NCBI GenBank assembly: GCA_946480605.1
Contig: CAMLKW010000153.1
Location: 1-10,878 of the forward strand
Direction of reading: 5' to 3'
Source: an uncultured Roseateles sp.
Lineage (GTDB): Bacteria; Pseudomonadota; Gammaproteobacteria; Burkholderiales; Burkholderiaceae
DNA length: 10,878 nt
Of the stretch, positions 7,339-10,878 are shown piece after piece. The notes beneath the pieces were generated by a model. It did no database searches and was not told the DNA's origin. It saw only the letters and a program-made list of their open reading frames with translations. The position numbers were made by a program, and so were the translations under genes. How positions within the stretch are numbered: position 1 is the first letter of the stretch; every line of letters starts with the position of its first letter.

Positions 7339-7357
7339 GGCCGGCTCAGCGCCGGCC
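7339..7357. terminator. Hairpin between convergent tolC and blh
   Basis: GGCCGGC (7339-7345), a five-base loop and GCCGGCC (7351-7357) make a perfect seven-pair stem. The loop contains the blh stop codon. It begins 12 bases after the tolC stop, so it could stop transcripts from both sides. There is no T-run on either strand, so it is not a textbook intrinsic terminator. Confidence 0.5.
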
Positions 7358-8221
7358 GATCACGTTCAGCGGAATCTTCAGGTAGCTGACGCCATCGTCC
7401 TCTGCCGGCGGCAACTGGCCGGCGCGGATGTTGACCTGGATGGACGGCAGGATCAGCGTTGGCACTTCCAGCGTCGCGTCGCGCGCCTGGCGCATGCTGA
7501 CGAACGCCTCTTCGCTGATGCCGTCGCGCACATGGATGTTGTGCGCGCGCTGGTCTGCCACCGTCGTTTCCCACGCTGCGGGCCGCCCGCCAGGCGGGTA
7601 GTCGTGGCAGACGAACACGCGCGTCTGCGGCGGCAGCGCCAGGATGCGCCGCACCGAGCGGTACAGCGTGTGGGCGTCGCCGCCGGGGAAGTCGGCGCGC
7701 GCGGTGCCCACGTCGGGCATGAACAGCGTGTCGCCGACGAACACCGCGTCACCCACCACATAGGCCATGTCGGCCGGCGTGTGGCCCGGCACCAGCAGCG
7801 CCTGCGCCTGCAGCCCGCCGATGTGGAACACCTCGCCGTCCTTGAACAAGTGGTCGAACTGTGAGCCGTCGGGCAGGAAGCCGCGCTCCAGGTTGTAGAG
7901 CTTCTTGAAGGTCGCCTGCACCTCGCGGATGTGCTCGCCGATGGCAATGCGGCCGCCCACCTTGTCGCGCAGGTAGTGCGCCGCTGACAGATGGTCGGCA
8001 TGGGCATGGGTTTCGAGGATCCATTGCACCGTCAGCCCCTGGGCCTGGAGGTAGGCCAGCAGCCGGTCCGCCTGGACCGTGGTGGTGCGGCCCGACTTGA
8101 AGTCGAAGTCCAGCACCGGATCGACCACGGCGGCCTGCCGGCTCTGCGGGTCGGCGATGACGTAGGAGACGGTGCCGGTGGCCTCGTCGAAGAAGGGCTG
8201 GACGATGGTTGCGGAGGACAT
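7346..8221 (-). CDS. blh: Persulfide dioxygenase-type MBL-fold metallo-hydrolase (Blh/ETHE1-like)
   Basis: Blh proteins are non-haem iron enzymes of the metallo-beta-lactamase fold that oxidise the sulfane sulfur of glutathione persulfide to sulfite, detoxifying sulfide. In the 291 residues the metal-binding motif is THAHADH (H72, H74, D76, H77), followed by H147 in PGHTPAD, D164 in GDTLFMPD and H206 in CHDYPPGG. ETHE1-like enzymes bind iron through the equivalents of H72, H147 and D164. The stretch GTARADFPGGDA (172-183) is typical of the Blh branch, where zinc hydrolases differ. No rhodanese or other sulfurtransferase domain is fused. The ATG is preceded by AGGAG at five bases. It is divergent from the BigR-type repressor gene, with interlocking promoters, which supports the sulfide role over a glyoxalase-II role. 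Its 3' end converges on tolC with only 18 bases between them. Family is secure; substrate is from homology and context. Confidence 0.9.
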   Translation of the reverse strand: MSSATIVQPFFDEATGTVSYVIADPQSRQAAVVDPVLDFDFKSGRTTTVQADRLLAYLQAQGLTVQWILETHAHADHLSAAHYLRDKVGGRIAIGEHIREVQATFKKLYNLERGFLPDGSQFDHLFKDGEVFHIGGLQAQALLVPGHTPADMAYVVGDAVFVGDTLFMPDVGTARADFPGGDAHTLYRSVRRILALPPQTRVFVCHDYPPGGRPAAWETTVADQRAHNIHVRDGISEEAFVSMRQARDATLEVPTLILPSIQVNIRAGQLPPAEDDGVSYLKIPLNVIGRR

Positions 8222-8237
8222 GGGAGCTCCTGTGGCT

Positions 8238-8264
8238 TCAATATGTTGACGAATATTATATTGA
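8238..8264. promoter_or_regulatory. Candidate BigR-type operator in the blh-bigR gap
   Basis: TCAATAT (8238-8244) and ATATTGA (8258-8264) form an inverted repeat with 13 bases between. Nested in it is the 11-base palindrome AATATTATATT (8252-8262) covering the blh -10 and the bigR spacer. BigR is known to bind AT-rich palindromes over the -10 region of its target promoter. Binding here would block both promoters. Which of the two nested repeats is the true site cannot be told by eye. Confidence 0.55.
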
Positions 8265-8274
8265 TTGATAAAGT
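8246..8274 (+). promoter_or_regulatory. bigR operon promoter
   Basis: TTGACG (8246-8251), a 17-base spacer and TAAAGT (8269-8274) are close to the sigma-70 consensus, with transcription expected near 8281. The ribosome-binding site AAGGAG (8287-8292) follows almost at once. The promoter lies on the same bases as the blh promoter of the other strand. Confidence 0.75.
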
Positions 8275-8282
8275 GTGGTCAA
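8255..8282 (-). promoter_or_regulatory. blh promoter
   Basis: On the minus strand TTGACC (8282-8277), a 16-base spacer and a perfect TATAAT (8260-8255) make the strongest-looking promoter of the window. Transcription is expected near 8248, about 27 bases before the blh ATG. Such a strong promoter makes sense if it is normally held shut by the repressor. Confidence 0.78.
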
Positions 8283-8299
8283 CGTCAAGGAGCCATCCC

Positions 8300-8614
8300 A
8301 TGTCCCACCCCGTGATCGATCCCTCCGCGCTGCGTCAGGCCGCCGGTCAGGCCGTCGCTGCGCTGAAGGTGCTGGCCAATGAAGAACGGCTGCTGCTGCT
8401 GTGCCAGCTGTCGCAGGGGGAGATGTCGGTGGGTGACCTGGAGGCGGCGCTGGACATCCGCCAGCCCACGCTGTCGCAGCAACTGGCGGTGCTGCGCGCC
8501 GAGGGCGTGGTGCAGACGCGCCGCGACGGCAAGCGCATCTTCTACAGCGTGGCGGACGCCCGGCTGTTGCAGGTACTGGAGGTTTTGCATGGGCTGTACT
8601 GCCCGCAGGAGTGA
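8300..8614 (+). CDS. bigR: BigR/SqrR-like ArsR-family sulfide/persulfide-responsive repressor
   Basis: This small winged-helix ArsR-family repressor has 104 residues. The recognition-helix region is RQPTLSQQLAVLRAEGVV (54-71), and the wing is RRDGKRIFYSV. It has exactly two cysteines, C35 (in LLLLCQLS) and C101 (in GLYCPQE), 66 residues apart. BigR (Cys42/Cys108) and SqrR (Cys41/Cys107) have the same spacing; in those proteins the pair forms a disulfide or polysulfide link that releases DNA. No ArsR or SmtB metal-site cysteine cluster is seen. The ATG start is supported by AAGGAG seven bases upstream; a longer open frame upstream runs back through the promoter region and antisense to blh, and is not real. 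It is the first gene of an operon with the two YeeE/YedE genes and the DUF599-like gene. It probably represses both itself and blh from the shared intergenic region. Family certain; sulfide sensing strongly suggested. Confidence 0.9.
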   Translation: MSHPVIDPSALRQAAGQAVAALKVLANEERLLLLCQLSQGEMSVGDLEAALDIRQPTLSQQLAVLRAEGVVQTRRDGKRIFYSVADARLLQVLEVLHGLYCPQE

Positions 8615-8617
8615 ACG

Positions 8618-9052
8618 ATGAACATCGACTGGCAAACATTTACGCCCTGGGCCGCATTGGCCGGGGGCGCGCTCATCGGCCTGGCGGCCGGGCTGTTCGT
8701 GCTGCTGAACGGCCGCATCGCGGGCATCAGCGGCGTGCTGGGCGGGCTGCTGCGGCCGGCGCGCGGCGACATCGCCTGGCGCGTGGCCTTCGTGCTGGGG
8801 CTGGTGGCGGCGCCGCTGGCCTATGCCTGGTTTGCGGCCGTGCCCGTGCCGCGCATCGACGCCGGCTGGGGCCTGCTGGTGACGGCCGGCCTGGCGGTGG
8901 GCGTGGGCACGCGGTACGGCTCGGGCTGCACCAGCGGCCACGGCGTCTGCGGGCTGTCGCGCTTGTCGCCGCGATCGCTGGTCGCGACGCTGAGTTTCAT
9001 GGGGGCGGGTTTCGCCACCGTCTTTGTGCTGCGCCACCTGCTGGCTGCCTGA
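8618..9052 (+). CDS. YeeE/YedE-family membrane protein, N-terminal-half type (PmpA-like)
   Basis: This 144-residue inner-membrane protein matches the first half of the YeeE/YedE (DUF395, TsuA-type) sulfur-compound transporters. Visible are four to five hydrophobic segments (about 13-31, 55-75, 84-98 and 120-142), the motif [15 protein letters not shown] (31-45) and the family hallmark [18 protein letters not shown] (101-118). C104 and C111 lie in that hallmark. Cysteines in this family have been implicated in handing sulfur (thiosulfate in TsuA) through the membrane. The ATG at 8618 has AGGAG six bases upstream, and the bigR stop codon lies in the gap, so the two are probably coupled. Its partner is the next gene, which supplies the other half. 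The substrate here could be thiosulfate, a persulfide or another sulfur species; the sequence does not decide. Confidence 0.9.
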   Translation: MNIDWQTFTPWAALAGGALIGLAAGLFVLLNGRIAGISGVLGGLLRPARGDIAWRVAFVLGLVAAPLAYAWFAAVPVPRIDAGWGLLVTAGLAVGVGTRYGSGCTSGHGVCGLSRLSPRSLVATLSFMGAGFATVFVLRHLLAA

Positions 9053-9061
9053 GGAGTCGTC

Positions 9062-9478
9062 ATGGCCATTCTTGCTTCTCTGTTCGCCGGCCTGCTGTTC
9101 GGCTTCGGTCTGATCCTCTCCGGCATGGCCGACCCGTCCAAGGTGCTGGGTTTCCTGGACCTGGCCGGGCCCTGGGACCCGTCGCTGGCGCTGGTCATGG
9201 CGGGCGCCATCGGCGTGGGCCTGGTGGCCTTCCAGATCGCAGGCCGGTCGCGCCTGAGCTGGCTGGGGCTGGGCATCACCTTGCCCACCGCGCGCCACAT
9301 CGACCGCCGGCTGGTCGGCGGCAGTCTGCTGTTCGGCATGGGCTGGGGGTTGGCGGGCTTCTGCCCCGGGCCGGCGCTGGTGGCGCTGGGCATGGGCGAG
9401 GCCAAGGCGGTGGTGTTCGTGCTGGCCATGCTGGCCGGCATGGGGCTGTTCGAGTTGCTGGAGCGCAGGCGGAGCTGA
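9062..9478 (+). CDS. YeeE/YedE-family membrane protein, C-terminal-half type (PmpB-like)
   Basis: This 138-residue membrane protein corresponds to the second half of YeeE/YedE transporters. It shows [14 protein letters not shown] (21-34) and [19 protein letters not shown] (92-110), both typical of the family, with the single cysteine C101 in the GFCPGP motif. Four hydrophobic segments are visible (about 3-20, 42-60, 84-110 and 114-131). It very likely pairs with the preceding protein to make one full transporter with three motif cysteines in total (C104 and C111 of the partner, C101 here). The ATG has GAGGAG five bases upstream, and the gap after the previous stop is nine bases. Such half-size pairs are known beside BigR/Blh modules and as PmpA/PmpB. 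The transported sulfur compound is not known from sequence. Confidence 0.9.
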   Translation: MAILASLFAGLLFGFGLILSGMADPSKVLGFLDLAGPWDPSLALVMAGAIGVGLVAFQIAGRSRLSWLGLGITLPTARHIDRRLVGGSLLFGMGWGLAGFCPGPALVALGMGEAKAVVFVLAMLAGMGLFELLERRRS

Positions 9479-9481
9479 GCG

Positions 9482-10129
9482 ATGGGCATGGACACAGCCT
9501 GGATTGCGGTCGGCCTGACGGTGGCCGTGCTGGCCGGCTACGAGGTCGTGCTGTGGTCGCAGCAGCGCGGCCGCCCGCAGCGCTCGGCGCCGGCCCGGCA
9601 TGCGGGGCTGCGCGAGGCCTGGTTCCGCGTGGTGTCGGCGCAGAAGGGCGCGGAGCTGTTGGCGGTGCAGACGCTGCGCAACTCGCTGATGTCGGCCACG
9701 CTGCTGGCGTCCACCGCGGCGCTGGCGCTGATGGGCACGGTCACGCTGGCGGCGCCATCGCTGCACGGGCTGGATGCCGCAGCCGGCCTGGGCGTCATCG
9801 GCCCGCGCCTGGTGCTGGAGCTGGTATTGCTGGTGCTGCTGTTCGCGTCCCTGGTGGCCTCGCTGATGGCCGTGCGCCTGTACAACCATGCCGGCTTCAT
9901 AGCCGGCATGCCGGTCGAGGCCGTTGAGCGCTCGCGCTGGACCGAGGCGGGCGTGCGCTATGTGCGCCGCGCGGGCCTGCTGTATGGCGTGGGGCTGCGG
10001 CAGCTGGTGCTGGTGGTGCCGGTGGTGGCGGCCATCCTGTTGCCGGCCGCGGGCCCGGTGGCGGCGGTGCTGGTGGCCGGCGTGCTGTATTCGCTGGACC
10101 GCTTCGACGCTGAGCAGGCCGGCGGCTGA
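9482..10129 (+). CDS. DUF599-like membrane protein of unknown function
   Basis: I cannot assign a function. The 215-residue protein has about four hydrophobic segments: 5-25, 71-91, 107-131 and a long stretch at about 170-203. Between the first two lies a basic, amphipathic region ending in [18 protein letters not shown] (61-78). That motif, and [14 protein letters not shown] (131-144), resemble the DUF599 membrane-protein family, though I rely on memory for this match. No cysteine is present at all, so direct sulfur chemistry by thiols is unlikely. The ATG at 9482 has GGAG seven bases upstream and lies three bases after the previous stop; a second ATG two codons on is also possible. The tight spacing makes it the last gene of the bigR operon, so it probably acts with the YeeE/YedE pair or in the same sulfide response; that is inference from position. 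Confidence 0.75.
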   Translation: MGMDTAWIAVGLTVAVLAGYEVVLWSQQRGRPQRSAPARHAGLREAWFRVVSAQKGAELLAVQTLRNSLMSATLLASTAALALMGTVTLAAPSLHGLDAAAGLGVIGPRLVLELVLLVLLFASLVASLMAVRLYNHAGFIAGMPVEAVERSRWTEAGVRYVRRAGLLYGVGLRQLVLVVPVVAAILLPAAGPVAAVLVAGVLYSLDRFDAEQAGG

Positions 10130-10155
10130 GCGGCGCCCGGGGCCGGCACATGCCC

Positions 10156-10161
10156 CAAAAT
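10156..10161 (+). promoter_or_regulatory. Candidate -10 element of yaaA
   Basis: CAAAAT lies eight bases before the yaaA ATG, at the distance expected if transcription starts at or next to the start codon. No good -35 is visible (17 bases upstream reads GCGCCC). Together with the absent ribosome-binding site this suggests a leaderless transcript. Confidence 0.35.
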
Positions 10162-10169
10162 CCGCGCCC

Positions 10170-10878
10170 ATGCTGTTCCTGCTTTCGCCAGCCAAGTCGC
10201 TGGACTACGACACCCCCACGCCGCCCGAGTTGGCCGCGACACTGACCCGCCCGCAGTTCCTGGAAGACACCGCCGCGCTGATCGACATCCTGCGCGGCAA
10301 GAGCGTGGCCGAGGTGCGCGCGCTGATGGACTTGTCCGAGCCGCTCGCGCAGCTCAACGTGGACCGCTACCAGGCCTGGCGGCCGCGCTTCACCGATGCC
10401 AACAGCAAGCCGGCGGTGCTGGCCTTCAACGGCGATGTCTACGACGGGCTGGACGCGAAGACGCTGTCGGCCGACGACCTGGCCTGGGCCCAGCAGCATG
10501 TGCGCATGCTGTCCGGGCTGTACGGCCTCTTGCGGCCGCTGGACCGCATGCAGCCCTACCGGCTGGAGATGGGCACGCGGCTGGCGACGCCGGCCGGCGC
10601 CAGCCTGTACGACTGGTGGGGCGACCGCCTCGCGCTGCACCTGAACAAGCTGGCCGCGGCCGAGCAGGTGCCGGTCATCGTCAACCTGGCGTCGCAGGAA
10701 TACTTCCGGGCGGCCGACCGCAAGGTCTTGAAGCCCCGGGTCGTCGACTGCCAGTTCGAGGACTGGAAGAACGGCGACTACAAGATCATCAGCTTCTTCG
10801 CCAAGCGCGCCCGCGGGTTGATGGCGCGCTACTGCGTGCAGCAGCGCCTTGAAACGCCTGAGGGGCTGAGAGCATTCG
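10170..10878 (+). CDS. yaaA: Peroxide stress protein YaaA (partial, cut by window end)
   Basis: YaaA (DUF328/UPF0246) lowers free intracellular iron during hydrogen peroxide stress and so limits DNA and protein damage. It binds DNA in E. coli. The visible 236 residues cover almost the whole protein, which is usually about 255-260 long; only the last roughly 20 residues lie outside. Family blocks are clear: MLFLLSPAKSLDY (1-13), VLAFNGDVYDGL (83-94), MLSGLYGLLRPLD (113-125), YRLEMGTRL (130-138) and VNLASQEYF (171-179). The frame is open to the last base. The ATG at 10170 has no ribosome-binding site. A CAAAAT -10-like element ends eight bases upstream, suggesting a leaderless mRNA. It follows the bigR operon on the same strand by 40 bases but is probably a separate unit. 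It has a general oxidative-stress role; a link to the sulfide genes is not shown. Confidence 0.95.
   Translation, partial: MLFLLSPAKSLDYDTPTPPELAATLTRPQFLEDTAALIDILRGKSVAEVRALMDLSEPLAQLNVDRYQAWRPRFTDANSKPAVLAFNGDVYDGLDAKTLSADDLAWAQQHVRMLSGLYGLLRPLDRMQPYRLEMGTRLATPAGASLYDWWGDRLALHLNKLAAAEQVPVIVNLASQEYFRAADRKVLKPRVVDCQFEDWKNGDYKIISFFAKRARGLMARYCVQQRLETPEGLRAF

Noticed and set aside
7346..8221. Reading blh as glyoxalase II (hydroxyacylglutathione hydrolase)
   Set aside because: The GTARADFPGGD stretch and the neighbouring BigR-type repressor fit the persulfide dioxygenase branch better.
7991..8299. N-terminal extension of bigR
   Set aside because: It would run antisense to blh and through both promoters; the ATG at 8300 has a strong ribosome-binding site and gives the normal family length.
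8611..9927. 438-codon plus-strand frame overlapping the YeeE/YedE and DUF599-like genes
   Set aside because: Gly/Ala/Arg-rich out-of-frame translation; the real genes in other frames have family motifs and ribosome-binding sites.
10117..10147. GCCGGC...GCCGGC stem after the DUF599-like gene as a terminator
   Set aside because: The arms are six bases of a word very common in this DNA, the loop is long (18 bases) and no T-run follows.
8285..10195. 636-codon minus-strand open frame opposite bigR and the membrane genes
   Set aside because: Gln/His/Arg-rich shadow translation with no family resemblance; the plus strand has four well-spaced genes with ribosome-binding sites.
1..10878. tRNA, rRNA, CRISPR array, insertion sequence or integrase
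   Set aside because: I saw no cloverleaf-like sequence, repeated spacer pattern, terminal inverted repeats or transposase/recombinase motifs on either strand.

Overview
This GC-rich window (roughly 70% G+C by eye) carries compact, bacterial, chromosomal housekeeping DNA. The gene content and protein style point to a betaproteobacterium of the order Burkholderiales: a bifunctional GlnD, UppP-Map-GlnD as neighbours, a TetR / Pcm-like / TolC block, and a BigR-Blh sulfide module. A member of the Comamonadaceae or the Rubrivivax-Leptothrix-Ideonella group is my guess. That placement is inferred from protein resemblance and was not computed. I see no tRNA, rRNA, CRISPR array, insertion sequence or phage gene, and no gap longer than about 145 bases.

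Left block (1-4370, minus strand): uppP, map and glnD are read in that order as a tight unit (gaps of 11 and 1 bases). They make the cell-wall lipid carrier phosphatase, the N-terminal methionine aminopeptidase and the nitrogen-status sensor of the PII cascade. The function of each is clear from intact catalytic motifs. Two of the three start with GTG.

Middle block (4371-7327, plus strand): a TetR-family regulator reads divergently from uppP and has a good promoter with an inverted repeat at its expected transcription start. It is followed by a Pcm-like methyltransferase whose active-site motif is not the classical one, and by a TolC-family outer-membrane channel. No inner-membrane pump or adaptor gene is nearby.

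Right block (7328-10129): a sulfide/persulfide module. A persulfide dioxygenase-type metallo-hydrolase (Blh) reads leftward. A BigR/SqrR-type ArsR repressor, two half-size YeeE/YedE membrane proteins and a DUF599-like membrane protein read rightward as one operon. The only AT-rich patch of the window lies between blh and bigR. It holds two near-consensus promoters superposed on opposite strands over the same 37 bases, with a palindromic operator candidate inside. The repressor keeps exactly two cysteines, 66 residues apart, as in known sulfide sensors of this family. The likely logic is that persulfide oxidises the repressor, which frees both promoters, so that Blh oxidises the persulfide sulfur while the membrane proteins move sulfur species. 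The DUF599-like protein is the least understood member and the best candidate here for a new component.

Right edge (10170-10878): yaaA, a peroxide-stress protein, cut off by the window end and probably translated from a leaderless or nearly leaderless mRNA.

I did not find an entirely novel system. The sulfide module with its extra membrane protein and superposed promoters is the part most worth a second look.
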